Positions 44,574 through 53,324 of a DNA stretch of 64,000 nucleotides are shown here, in pieces. The number at the start of each line of letters is the position of its first letter. Position 1 is the first letter of the stretch. Position numbers and translations under genes: made by a program. A model generated the notes under the pieces. It saw only the letters and a program-made list of their open reading frames with translations. It was not told where the DNA came from and did not search any database. The DNA is taken from contig NZ_OY764211.1 in NCBI RefSeq assembly GCF_963668165.1, positions 1 through 64,000 of the forward strand, read 5' to 3'. The stretch comes from Marispirochaeta sp. (GTDB lineage Bacteria > Spirochaetota > Spirochaetia > JC444 > Marispirochaetaceae).

Positions 44574-44945
44574 ATGGAAAATCACGATCATCATGGTGTT
44601 GAAGAGTTGTCTGGCCACCGTATGACCGCGGTAACAGGCCTGAATCTGATTATCACCGCGGCGGAAATAGTCGGTGGGGTTCTTTCCGGAAGCCTTGCGC
44701 TGCTTTCGGACGCCCTGCATAATCTTAATGTTCATACATGGCGTTCCGACCAAAAGACTGTTTATCTTGAAGCCCATGTTGAGGTACGGGATATGCAGGT
44801 GTCCGAAACAATGGTGATATATAATAAAATAATTCGGGAACTAAAGAAAAGATTCGCTATCGGCCATGCGACCATACAATTTGAGACGGACTATTGTGAC
44901 GATAAGGAAATCGTACGCCTGGAGCAGGATAAAGCGAAAGAATAA
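44574..44945 (+). pseudogene. CDF cation exporter with internal in-frame deletion
   Basis: 123 residues. The N-terminus HDHHGVEELSGHRMTAVTGLNLIITAAEIVGGVLSGSLALLSDALHNL is the CzcD/ZitB start through helix 2 with the SDALHN metal site. It then jumps directly to NVHTWRSDQKTVYLEAHVEV... FAIGHATIQFE, the end of the cytoplasmic domain. The roughly 150 residues for helices 3-6 and the basic linker are missing without loss of frame. Transport is therefore not expected. Confidence 0.75.
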
Positions 44946-45063
44946 CGACAGTATACGCTTTACCGCTAACGGTTGATAACTCTTTCTGAGTGACTTGACT
45001 CTAATTTTATGTTTGGCTATATTGCCAAAAGAACCCATAGCAAACAATTCAATGGAGGTCACG

Positions 45064-45303
45064 ATGAAAATTCAGATACTCGGCTCAGGGTGCCCAAAAT
45101 GCAAGATGCTGGAACAGCAGGCCCGTGAGGCGATGAATGAAGCCGGGATCGAGGCGGAAATCGTCAAAGTAACGGATATCAACGACATTATGGAAATGGG
45201 TGTCATGATAACCCCGGCCCTGGCCGTCGACGGTGATGTTAAAAGTTCCGGCAAGGTCCTGAACAAGGATCAGATAATCCCCATGCTTCAACATGTGGAA
45301 TAA
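45064..45303 (+). CDS. Small thioredoxin-like redox-active disulfide protein
   Basis: 79 residues, start set by AATGGAGGTCACG. MKIQILGSGCPKCKMLEQQ gives the N-terminal CPKC pair, and VMITPALAVDGDVKSSGKV the cis-Pro and following strand. Matches the thioredoxin_3/redox-active disulfide protein 2 family, routinely encoded next to the permease that follows. Nine bases before the permease gene, so the two are co-transcribed. Confidence 0.92.
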   Translation: MKIQILGSGCPKCKMLEQQAREAMNEAGIEAEIVKVTDINDIMEMGVMITPALAVDGDVKSSGKVLNKDQIIPMLQHVE

Positions 45304-45312
45304 AGTCAGGCT

Positions 45313-46500
45313 ATGGCTAAAAAGGAGTTCTCCCCAAATACTCTTCTGCTGATTACAGCAGCAGTTTTTCTGTTTGCCTATTTTGTGCCCTTCGATGCCC
45401 CCCGGGTAGCCGGCGCGATTCAGGAGGCTTTTTTAATGCTTTCGGAATACGCCCGGCAGCATGTGCTTCTGTGTGTTGTTCCGGCCATGTTCATTGCCGG
45501 GGCCATTACGGTTTTTCTGAACCAGCAGGCGGTCATCCGTTATTTGGGGCCGTCGGCTCCCAAGCTGCTGGCCTATTCGGTAGCCTCGGTTTCGGGATCC
45601 ATTCTTGCGGTCTGTTCCTGTACCGTACTGCCTCTTTTTAAAGGTATATACAAAAAAGGGGCCGGACTGGGGCCTGCGGTCTCCTTTCTCTATTCGGGCC
45701 CCGCCATCAATATCCTGGCAATTGTCCTCTCCTACAAGGTATTCGGATGGAAACTCGGTCTTGCCCGCATGATCGGTGCGGTTCTGTTTGCCTTTGTCAT
45801 CGGAAACCTGATGCAGATGATCTACCGCAAAGAAGACGAAGCCCGCCTTGCGGATGAACGGATGTTTTCCTATGCCGGGGATCAGGAAGGCGGACGAAGC
45901 CTTGCGCAGATGATTGTCTATATGGTCTCCATGGTGGGGATTCTTGTTTTTATTAACTGGGCCCCGTCCCAGGGAGCTTCTGCGGTGTGGGATTTTATCT
46001 TCGTTAACAAATACTGGATTACCGCCGTATTTGCCGTTCTTTTAATCTACAGCCTGGTGCGATGGTTTACCAAGGATGACCTGGTTGAATGGACCGTCGC
46101 TACCAGGGATTTCAGCCTGCAGATTCTACCCTACCTTTTTGGCGGAGTACTGATCGCCGGGTTCCTGCTGGGACGTCCGGGGCATGAGGCCCTTATGCCC
46201 ACGAGCTGGGTAGCTTCCCTTGTTGGGGGAAACTCGATTGGGGCAAACTTTTTTGCCTCCATTGCCGGTGCCTTTATGTACTTTGCCACCCTTACGGAGG
46301 TTCCCATAGTCCAGGGACTGCTGGGAAGCGGTATGGGAGACGGTCCGGCCCTGGCTTTGCTTCTGGCCGGACCCAGCCTTTCCTTACCCAACATGCTGGT
46401 TATTAATGGAGAGCTTGGTCTGAAAAAGACTGCCACCTATGTGCTGCTGGTCATTATTCTTTCAACCGCAGCGGGAATCCTGTTTGGTGCTGTGGTCTGA
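45313..46500 (+). CDS. YraQ/ArsP-type (DUF318) permease
   Basis: 395 residues with about eight to ten membrane helices. The conserved motifs VSGSILAVCSCTVLPLFKGIYKKGAGLGPAVSFLYSGPAINILA and a second half TPVS-like repeat (NSIGANFFASIAGAFMYFATLTEVPIVQGLLGSGMGDGPALALLLAGPSLSLPNML) define the PF03773 permease family. Some members (ArsP) export trivalent organoarsenicals. The adjacent thioredoxin and Acr3/ArsC support an arsenic role, but other thiophilic substrates are possible. Confidence 0.88.
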   Translation: MAKKEFSPNTLLLITAAVFLFAYFVPFDAPRVAGAIQEAFLMLSEYARQHVLLCVVPAMFIAGAITVFLNQQAVIRYLGPSAPKLLAYSVASVSGSILAVCSCTVLPLFKGIYKKGAGLGPAVSFLYSGPAINILAIVLSYKVFGWKLGLARMIGAVLFAFVIGNLMQMIYRKEDEARLADERMFSYAGDQEGGRSLAQMIVYMVSMVGILVFINWAPSQGASAVWDFIFVNKYWITAVFAVLLIYSLVRWFTKDDLVEWTVATRDFSLQILPYLFGGVLIAGFLLGRPGHEALMPTSWVASLVGGNSIGANFFASIAGAFMYFATLTEVPIVQGLLGSGMGDGPALALLLAGPSLSLPNMLVINGELGLKKTATYVLLVIILSTAAGILFGAVV

Positions 46501-46589
46501 TACCTCGAACGTTACGAATAGACGGAATCTGGTGTCTGGTTCTGGCCATTTATTACTGGTGTGATAAGAATTGACATCGCTGCAGATAC

Positions 46590-46635
46590 TGGGTAGTATT
46601 ATATGGCGATATATGCATATAGATTGGAGGTAATC
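46590..46635 (+). promoter_or_regulatory. Promoter/operator of acr3
   Basis: GTATTATATGGCGATATATGCATATAGATTGGAGG lies just before the acr3 start. The dyad ATATATGCATATA overlaps the probable -10 and would suit an ArsR repressor. Confidence 0.45.
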
Positions 46636-46639
46636 ATCT

Positions 46640-47692
46640 ATGTCGACCATAGGAAAGAAGCGGATAAGCTTTTTTGAGAAATATCTTACTCTATGGGTTG
46701 CCCTTTGTATTGTGGCCGGCACCCTGATCGGCAGGTTTCTGCCGGCGATACCGGAATTCCTCTCTACTTTGGAATATGCGCGGGTCTCTGTTCCTGTGGC
46801 CATTCTTATCTGGCTCATGATATATCCCATGATGCTGAAGATTGATTTTACCAGCATTGTGAACGCCACAAAAAAACCGAAGGGGTTGACGGTGACCACC
46901 GTAACCAATTGGCTGATAAAACCCTTTACCATGTACCTTATTGCGTACTTTTTTCTGAAGGTTCTTTTTAAACCCTTTATCAGCGACTCTCTCGCTACTG
47001 AATATGTCGCAGGGGCGGTACTGCTGGGCGCGGCTCCCTGTACGGCCATGGTGTTTGTGTGGAGCTATCTCTCCGACGGGGACCCCGCCTACACGGTGGT
47101 CCAGGTAGCGGTTAACGATTTAATCATTTTACTTGCTTTTACCCCGATCGTCGCTTTTCTGTTGGGGGTAAGCAACATTCAGGTGCCGTATGACACCCTG
47201 CTTCTTTCGGTGGTCCTGTTTGTAGTTGTACCCCTCGGCGGAGGATACATTTCACGGAGGCTGATTATCGGACGCCGCGGAGCCGACTATTTTGAGAAGG
47301 TGTTTCTCAAAAAGTTCGATAATACCACCATCGGAGGACTGCTTCTGACCCTGATTATCCTCTTCTCCTTTCAGGGAGAGATAATCCTGAACAACCCGCT
47401 GCATATTGTACTGATCGCTGTTCCTCTTGTAGTACAGACCTTCCTTATTTTCGGCCTTGCCTACGGCTGGGCAAAACTATGGAAACTTCCGCACAAGATT
47501 GCCGCACCCGGCGCCATGATCGGCGCAAGCAACTTCTTTGAGCTCTCTGTAGCGGTGGCTGTAAGCCTTTTCGGGCTGCAGTCGGGCGCTGCTCTGGCCA
47601 CAGTTGTGGGTGTACTGGTGGAAGTACCGGTTATGCTGGCCCTGGTAAAGATAGCTGTTTCCACTCGGAGCGCTTTTCCGGCACAGGGCTGA
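46640..47692 (+). CDS. acr3: Arsenite efflux transporter Acr3
   Basis: 350 residues with ten predicted membrane helices; GGAGGTAATCATCT precedes the start. FEKYLTLWVALCIVAGTLIGRFLP, LIWLMIYPMMLKIDF, VTNWLIKPFTMYLIAYFFL, LLGAAPCTAMVFVWSYLSDGDP (with the essential Cys) and APGAMIGASNFFELSVAVAVSLFG are classic Acr3 blocks. Exports As(III). Upstream of arsC. Confidence 0.96.
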   Translation: MSTIGKKRISFFEKYLTLWVALCIVAGTLIGRFLPAIPEFLSTLEYARVSVPVAILIWLMIYPMMLKIDFTSIVNATKKPKGLTVTTVTNWLIKPFTMYLIAYFFLKVLFKPFISDSLATEYVAGAVLLGAAPCTAMVFVWSYLSDGDPAYTVVQVAVNDLIILLAFTPIVAFLLGVSNIQVPYDTLLLSVVLFVVVPLGGGYISRRLIIGRRGADYFEKVFLKKFDNTTIGGLLLTLIILFSFQGEIILNNPLHIVLIAVPLVVQTFLIFGLAYGWAKLWKLPHKIAAPGAMIGASNFFELSVAVAVSLFGLQSGAALATVVGVLVEVPVMLALVKIAVSTRSAFPAQG

Positions 47693-47731
47693 GCGGTCAT
47701 ACGTGATAATATGGATTATGGAGTAAACAAA

Positions 47732-48166
47732 ATGGACAAGAAACCTGTAGATGTGTTGTTTATCTGTGTGCACAACAGTGCCCGCAGCCAGATGGCGGAG
47801 ACCTTTCTCAACGATCTTGGCAAAGGAAGGTTCAAAGCTGTAAGCGCAGGGCTTGAACCCGGTACACTGAATCCTCTGGTGGTCAAAGCGATGGCGGAGC
47901 TTGGCTACGATATCTCCGGCAACTCTACCAACAGCGTTTTTGACTATGCCAAAGAAGGCAGGTCCTTTGATATTGTGGTGGCCGTCTGCAGCAAGGAGGC
48001 CCAGGAGCGCTGCCCCATATTTCCGGGAAAGGGAACCCGCCTGCACTGGCCCTTCGACGATCCCTCATCCTTAAGTGGCAGCGAAGAAGAACGCCTGGCC
48101 GAAACCAGGCGGATCAGGGACGATATAAAAACAAAGATTATTGAGTTTATAGCCGAGTATTCCTAA
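47732..48166 (+). CDS. arsC: Arsenate reductase ArsC (LMW-phosphatase type)
   Basis: 144 residues from the ATG at 47732 with GGAG upstream. [19 protein letters not shown] is the P-loop with the nucleophilic Cys in the HNSARSQ form of thioredoxin-coupled Ars[19 protein letters not shown] carries the other redox Cys pair, and [10 protein letters not shown] the catalytic Asp. Reduces arsenate for export by Acr3; electrons probably come from thioredoxin. Confidence 0.95.
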   Translation: MDKKPVDVLFICVHNSARSQMAETFLNDLGKGRFKAVSAGLEPGTLNPLVVKAMAELGYDISGNSTNSVFDYAKEGRSFDIVVAVCSKEAQERCPIFPGKGTRLHWPFDDPSSLSGSEEERLAETRRIRDDIKTKIIEFIAEYS

Positions 48167-48196
48167 GACCGTTTCTTCGGGAAACCTGCTGCATTA

Positions 48197-49303
48197 CTAT
48201 ATGGTAACCAGCTCGTATTCCTTGTTTCCGATCCCCATGCTTACCGCGTGGTCGATGGCTGACCTCCAGTCGGTCTCGGGGCTTGTATCGGTAAAGTGGT
48301 CATTATGCCGGGATCCATGCTTCTCCAGCAGGCTTCCGGCAGTCACGGGCTGCCGGTTTACCGCATCGGCACAGGCCACATCCAGGGCTACCGGGTCAAA
48401 GGAGGCGAACATCCCCACGTTCGGCACAATGGGAATATCGTTTTCCGAGTGGCAGTCGCAGTAGGGGGATACGTCGATAACCAGGTTAATATGAAAATGG
48501 GGTTTGCCGTGCAGTACTGCCCAGGTATATTCCGCCATTTTTCTGTTCAGAATATCGTTGGACTCGTCCGAGGCGGGCTGCACCGCGTCTGTGGGGCAGA
48601 CCCCGATACAGCGGCCGCAGCCGACGCACTTTGTATGGTTTATAAGGGCGGCACCGTTGGTAATGGTAATCGCATCGTGGGCACAGTTGCGGACACAGGC
48701 CCCGCAGGCTATGCATTTAGAAGAGATTACATGGGGCTTGCCGCTGGAGTGCATCTCCATCTTGCCTGCCCGGGAACCGCAGCCCATGCCGATGTTTTTT
48801 ATGGCCCCGCCGAAACCGGTAAGCTCGTGTCCTTTAAAGTGACTCAAGGAAATAATTATGTCCGCGTCCATGACAGCCCGGCCGATTTTTGCCTCTTTTA
48901 CATAGCTGCCCCCCTGTACGGGAACAAGGGCCTCATCGGTGCCTTTTAGTCCGTCAGCTATAAGAATATGGCAGCCTGTGGAAAAAGGGGAGTAACCATT
49001 AATATAGGCGGTCTCCAGATGGTCCAGGGCGTTTTTTCTGCCCCCCACATAAAGGGTATTGCAGTCCGTAAGGAAGGGGCGTCCGCCGAGATTCCTGATT
49101 ACATCCGCCACGGTTTTGGAATAATTCGGACGCAGGAACGCCAGGTTTCCCAGCTCTCCAAAGTGTATCTTTATGGCAGCATATTTTCGTTGAAAATCAA
49201 TCTCTTCGATTCCCGCTTTTTTAATCAGCCTCTCAAGCTTCTGCTGCTGATTTTCCCTTGCTGTTACATGCATGTCTGTAAAATATACGGTTGATTTTGA
49301 CAT
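48197..49303 (-). CDS. DUF362 protein with 2 x [4Fe-4S] ferredoxin domain
   Basis: 368 residues. The DUF362 region (KIHFGELGNLAFLRPNYSKTVADVI... IISLSHFKGHELTGFGGAIKNIGMGCGSRAGK) surrounds an inserted ferredoxin with CIACGACVRNC and CVGCGRCIGVCPTDA near residues 195-235, followed by the rest of DUF362 (FASFDPVALDVACADAVN). Cytoplasmic iron-sulfur protein found mainly in anaerobes; electron-transfer role, partner unknown. Confidence 0.92.
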   Translation of the reverse strand: MSKSTVYFTDMHVTARENQQQKLERLIKKAGIEEIDFQRKYAAIKIHFGELGNLAFLRPNYSKTVADVIRNLGGRPFLTDCNTLYVGGRKNALDHLETAYINGYSPFSTGCHILIADGLKGTDEALVPVQGGSYVKEAKIGRAVMDADIIISLSHFKGHELTGFGGAIKNIGMGCGSRAGKMEMHSSGKPHVISSKCIACGACVRNCAHDAITITNGAALINHTKCVGCGRCIGVCPTDAVQPASDESNDILNRKMAEYTWAVLHGKPHFHINLVIDVSPYCDCHSENDIPIVPNVGMFASFDPVALDVACADAVNRQPVTAGSLLEKHGSRHNDHFTDTSPETDWRSAIDHAVSMGIGNKEYELVTI

Positions 49304-49574
49304 GAGTAATGTTTCTCCTGAGCTTATCTTATTTCGTACCGCTATCCACTATAGCATATTATCCCTCCTTTTGCATGGACGCCGCCGAACCCATGTTCCA
49401 TTGTGTAAGCTATCCCCTGACAGAACCCGGAACCGAGAATGCGGCCCGGGGGCGGCCATGGCTATTACCGCATTCATACCGTAATCGCCTCCCAGTCAAT
49501 ACTCTCCGGCCGCTTAGCGTCCGGCGATCTTGCCGCACCCCCTTCACCGGGGCTTGTAGCCCCGGACCCCGGCA

Positions 49575-50093
49575 TCAGATACCATTCCCATCGGGCAGAA
49601 CGCAGTCGACGCACAGGTCATCACTCGCCAGTCCCAGCCGGACCAGCAGGGCGAAGATACGACAGCCAGCGCAGAAGCGGACAGCCCATTCCAGAAAAGA
49701 GAAGAGGGCAAGAACTGCAAGCAGCAGCGCCGCACCCGGCTCAATCTGTACGAAAAGCAGAAGACCTGAGGCAAGGGAGATGAAGGCCCCGATTCCAGCG
49801 GCGAAACGTTTTGGTTTTGCGCTGATCAATCGCGGACGAAAGCTGAAAACCTTTCCGGCAAGGGCCTTTGCCAGCGCCGCGGTCAGGCTGATCTTTCCCA
49901 GTCCCGCCGAACGAAGGGTAAAGTCGGCCAGCAGAAAAGCCAGAATCCAGAAGGATGCCGGGGTATGGCCCCGCAGCACAAGAGCCAAAGCTGCAAGGGA
50001 GAGAACAAACACCTGTATCGCGATACCCCGGATAACTCGCTCATTTACCATTTGTGGCTGGCGGGATGTTCCTTGATTTACACGGTTATTCAT
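49575..50093 (-). CDS. DUF4395 membrane protein
   Basis: 172 residues with four hydrophobic segments (GIAIQVFVLSLAALALVL; FWILAFLLADFTL; GIGAFISLASGLLLF; ALLLAVLALFSFLEWAV). FCAGCRIFALLVRLG is the C-terminal CxGC signature of DUF4395, whose members often accompany thioredoxin or sulfur-transfer genes. Divergent from the decayed MFS gene. The 255-codon frame on the opposite strand is a shadow. 49304-49574 holds no gene I can support. Confidence 0.8.
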   Translation of the reverse strand: MNNRVNQGTSRQPQMVNERVIRGIAIQVFVLSLAALALVLRGHTPASFWILAFLLADFTLRSAGLGKISLTAALAKALAGKVFSFRPRLISAKPKRFAAGIGAFISLASGLLLFVQIEPGAALLLAVLALFSFLEWAVRFCAGCRIFALLVRLGLASDDLCVDCVLPDGNGI

Positions 50094-50199
50094 AGTATTC
50101 TAATCATAATGAAATACTACTAAAAAAGTCAAGTTAATAGGGTTTTTAAGTATTTTATAGAAGGTTTTCACGCCCTCTCTTTCCCGGTAGTATACTCTC

Positions 50200-50960
50200 A
50201 TGGCACCCTCAGCTTTTCCCAGTGAACTCGGTAAAGATGACCGTACAGTCGGCAAACGCTATCTACGGCGATTTGTAATGCTGAACGGGATTTCCATCGC
50301 CTTTCTCATGAACGATATTTTAATACTCTACGGTATCCGCAACGGATTAACCGATCCTCAGCTTGCAGTACTTGCCTCGTTTATGCATTTGACCATGCCC
50401 TTTTTACTGGTAGGTAAACTGCTGATTCCCCGGCTCGGACTCGCCCGCACCTGGGGAGACGCCTGGATTCTGCGCTACGTATTCGGCTCTGTTCTTATTG
50501 CCGCTCCCTTTATGGCAGGACGCTTCCCCCAAAGTTTTGTAGCAGCCACGGTTTTACTGGGGGCCTTCGGTTTTGCCATGTTCCGCAGTATCGGCATAGT
50601 ATGCCAATACCCCGCTTACCGGAGAGGTAACAGTCTACGAGGAACGGGGAAGTTTTTTATCCGGTAACTGGGTACGATCCCAGACGGCCTATTTCTTTTC
50701 CGTTACCATAGTTGTCCTGCTCATGCGCTTTTTTGACAAGGTGTGGGTGGGTATACCAGGCTGTTATCGGTCTCGGCTGCCTGGTCGGTTTCTATGCCAG
50801 CCGTCAATTGATAAAAATCCCCGAGTCATCTGCCCCCAGCCAGTCCGCTGCCGCTCCTTTGAGCGAATCATTCAAGCTGCTGAAAACGCGGCGAAAGTAC
50901 CGACGGCTCCTCGGAGGCTGGGCGGCAGGTATATCCTCCTTTGTGATGTGACTCGCGTCT
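50200..50960 (+). pseudogene. MFS-type transporter, frameshifted and truncated
   Basis: The first piece (MLNGISIAFLMNDILILYGIRNGLTDPQL..., 50200 to about 50615) gives four membrane helices. The frame then shifts to EVTVYEERGSFLSGNWVRSQTAYFFSVTIVVLLMRFFDK (about 50617-50740) and shifts again near 50745-50755 to YQAVIGLGCLVGFYASRQLIKIPE, stopping at 50951. Two frame breaks and loss of the C-terminal half indicate a dead gene, or sequencing error at GGGTGGGT. Family assignment (MFS) rests on topology only. Confidence 0.65.
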
Positions 50961-51048
50961 TCGTTGCTGGAAATTCCATGCGTTATAAAGTGCGCGAACA
51001 CGAAATGGCGGACGTTTCAAACAGTATAGCCCTTCATGGTGTTTATCC

Positions 51049-52512
51049 TCAGAAACTGACCCGCACTCCCAGGTTTACCTCCGTGGCGTACAAATCAACT
51101 CCGTCCAGAGCCGAGACACGACCGTCGTACTCGCTGCCGCGCTTGCCGAAGGGAACCGTCGCGGAGGCGGTCAGCTCCATGTTGTCGCGTATGTCGTAGA
51201 TAACCTCATGCGTCAGAACCACACTTCCGTCGCGCAGATTCCCCAGGGTGCCGAAGGTCAACTCCCAGAATTCGGCAACGATACCGGATGCGTAAAGGAA
51301 CAGATAATCGCGTCCCATGGTTATCGCGCGGCCGGACAGCACGCGCGAGGGGTCGTAGCTATCTTTATGCGCTGCGCCTCCGCCCAGATGAGCATATTCG
51401 ACTTTGAACGACACATCGTTGCGGGTGATATATTCCAACCCGACCACCGTATCCAGGGCGCGTTCCAAGGAGTAAGCGGAATCACGCGTCGCACCAAAGT
51501 CGATCTCGTTGCCGGTTTGAGGCAACGCCAGTGCAGCTTCGACATACGCACCCAAGGGCCCGATATTGCCGATCGCATCGGCACCCAGCCGGTAGTCGAC
51601 CTCCCACTTCTCCGCAGCGACAGCCGGGTCAACCGAGATATCGTAGCCGCCAGCTTCACCGGAATACCACACTCCACGAAGCGCGGAGAGCGACAGGTCG
51701 AATCCCAATACATTTCCTCTCAAGCGCACACCAAAAGGCAAATTGTCTGCTTGACTCATCTCCACCAGCGCAGCTCCCCCGGTACCGCCAGGCTCGAACG
51801 CCAGATAGCTCTCCAGCGACCATGCGAATGGGAAATGGAAAGCAAGGGAGACAGCGCCGGTGCCGGGGGTCTCCTCTTCGCTGCCCTGCAGCGAGCCGGC
51901 GGTATTGACGCGGTCGGTGGGATTAAAAACATATCCTACACCCCATGCAATGGGCATTCGCCCGAGACTAACGTCCACCCTGTCCAGATTAACGATAGCG
52001 TAGACGTGGTCCACGGTAAAGCTCTGGGTGAAGTCGTCCTGCTGGTTTTCCGCCTGGATCTCTGGCTGCGGGTTTATGCCGGCGGAGTTCAACCCCACTA
52101 AACCGTTGGCGATGCCCAACTGCTGCTCGTACAGCATCTCCACTCTGGCTGTAATACGTTCTTCGGGGTGCCATTCACCCTTGAGGCGCGCCCGTGTGCT
52201 GCTCCCTACCGCAGGGGAATCCCCGGAAGGGAATTGGGTAACGCCGATCGTCTCCACGTAGCCGTAGAGCGCGGCTGCTGTTCCTGCGAAGGCGGAGGAG
52301 TCGCCATGCTCTCCTCCGACGGCCGCGGATTCACTTTCCACGGCATCCGACCAGCCGGACGACCAATCATCCTGGATTTCCTGGGCCCAGGTTATCGTCG
52401 TCATCAGGGTGAAAGCAATGAACACGACACCAGCAGGAATTCCCGCTTTCGTACGCAACGCCGGTTGTCCTGACACTCGGCCCTGGAGACCGCGAGGTTC
52501 TGTTTCAGTCAC
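51049..52512 (-). CDS. Outer-membrane beta-barrel-like protein of MMPL operon
   Basis: 487 residues, GTG start with AAGGAGGGCCC. The signal segment is late (AGIPAGVVFIAFTLMTTITWAQ, about residues 23-44). The mature part alternates polar/aromatic strands (ALYGYVETIGVTQF, VDVSLGRMPIAWGVGYVFNPTDRVN, LPFGVRLRGNVLGFDLSLSAL) and ends NLGVRVSF, with a terminal Phe typical of OMPs. DUF1302-like porin pattern. Third gene after the MMPL permease and LolA-like gene, so probably the outer-membrane or cargo partner. Confidence 0.75.
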   Translation of the reverse strand: MTETEPRGLQGRVSGQPALRTKAGIPAGVVFIAFTLMTTITWAQEIQDDWSSGWSDAVESESAAVGGEHGDSSAFAGTAAALYGYVETIGVTQFPSGDSPAVGSSTRARLKGEWHPEERITARVEMLYEQQLGIANGLVGLNSAGINPQPEIQAENQQDDFTQSFTVDHVYAIVNLDRVDVSLGRMPIAWGVGYVFNPTDRVNTAGSLQGSEEETPGTGAVSLAFHFPFAWSLESYLAFEPGGTGGAALVEMSQADNLPFGVRLRGNVLGFDLSLSALRGVWYSGEAGGYDISVDPAVAAEKWEVDYRLGADAIGNIGPLGAYVEAALALPQTGNEIDFGATRDSAYSLERALDTVVGLEYITRNDVSFKVEYAHLGGGAAHKDSYDPSRVLSGRAITMGRDYLFLYASGIVAEFWELTFGTLGNLRDGSVVLTHEVIYDIRDNMELTASATVPFGKRGSEYDGRVSALDGVDLYATEVNLGVRVSF

Positions 52513-52521
52513 GGGCCCTCC

Positions 52522-53295
52522 TTAGTTGAAAAACCGGGTGGGTGAGAAGTACTTGGGGTCGACGGTGATGTTGTAGCGCACCGCTACAATCTCCACCATG
52601 GTCGCCTGGTTCTTAATCAAGTTGACCATTTCCAGGCGCATCGGCATCTCCACTCCGTCGATCACGCGGAATTCGGATTGAAACAGCGTTTTCTGGTGGC
52701 CGTCTTTGGCAGTAAAGTAGTCAGTTTGCACCACCCGCATGGTCGAACGCTCCACGGTGAAGATGAGATGGGTGTAGCTGCTGTTCCGATCAGTGGGAAC
52801 ACCGCGAATGCGATAGTGCGTCGCCTCCTGGGATTCCAGCACGAAGGTGTAGTCCCGGATATAGGTGCCGGATCCCATATCTTCATAGGAGAAATCGCCT
52901 CCCACACCGCCTACCGAGCCGCCCTGCTGGTTGCCGGTAATCCGCCGGACGCGACCCGTCGAGGGAAAAAACACACGTGTGTCGTTATCAATTTCCAGAA
53001 CGCGTAACCCGCGGATCGCCGCCGGCGCAACGAACTCCATGTAGCTCTTCTCCGACCCTTCTCCATAGCCCTCTACCCGCATCTCACGGAAGTCCGCAGG
53101 GTTGGCGCGATCCGGGAAGATGCGCATGATCATGCGCGACTGGCTCGTTCCCGAGTTTTGTTTGGCATCGATTTCCGCCATGATTGCAGCGGCGTCCTGA
53201 GCGTACATGGGCAGGGACACGATCGAAAGTAATGCCGCGATACAAAAGAGCGTGGCTCCTGGCAATTTTTGTGCTTTTCCAACATTGTGTTTCAT
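52522..53295 (-). CDS. LolA-like outer-membrane lipoprotein-sorting protein (TP_0789 type)
   Basis: 257 residues, AGGAGGATTCAT before the ATG. Signal peptide (ATLFCIAALLSIVSLPMYAQ). The body (MRIFPDRANPADFREMRVEGYGEGSEKSYMEFVAPAAIRGLRVLEIDNDTRVFFPSTGRVRRITG... DFSYEDMGSGTY) is the LolA-like fold of PF17131, named for Treponema TP_0789. Lies between MMPL permease and outer-membrane gene, suggesting lipid or lipoprotein transfer across the periplasm. Confidence 0.88.
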   Translation of the reverse strand: MKHNVGKAQKLPGATLFCIAALLSIVSLPMYAQDAAAIMAEIDAKQNSGTSQSRMIMRIFPDRANPADFREMRVEGYGEGSEKSYMEFVAPAAIRGLRVLEIDNDTRVFFPSTGRVRRITGNQQGGSVGGVGGDFSYEDMGSGTYIRDYTFVLESQEATHYRIRGVPTDRNSSYTHLIFTVERSTMRVVQTDYFTAKDGHQKTLFQSEFRVIDGVEMPMRLEMVNLIKNQATMVEIVAVRYNITVDPKYFSPTRFFN

Positions 53296-53324
53296 ATGAA
53301 TCCTCCTGGCTAATTGATATCATT

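Noticed and set aside
49309..50076. 255-codon plus-strand frame
   Set aside because: Antisense to the DUF4395 gene, Arg/Ser/Pro-rich low-complexity translation, no ribosome site.
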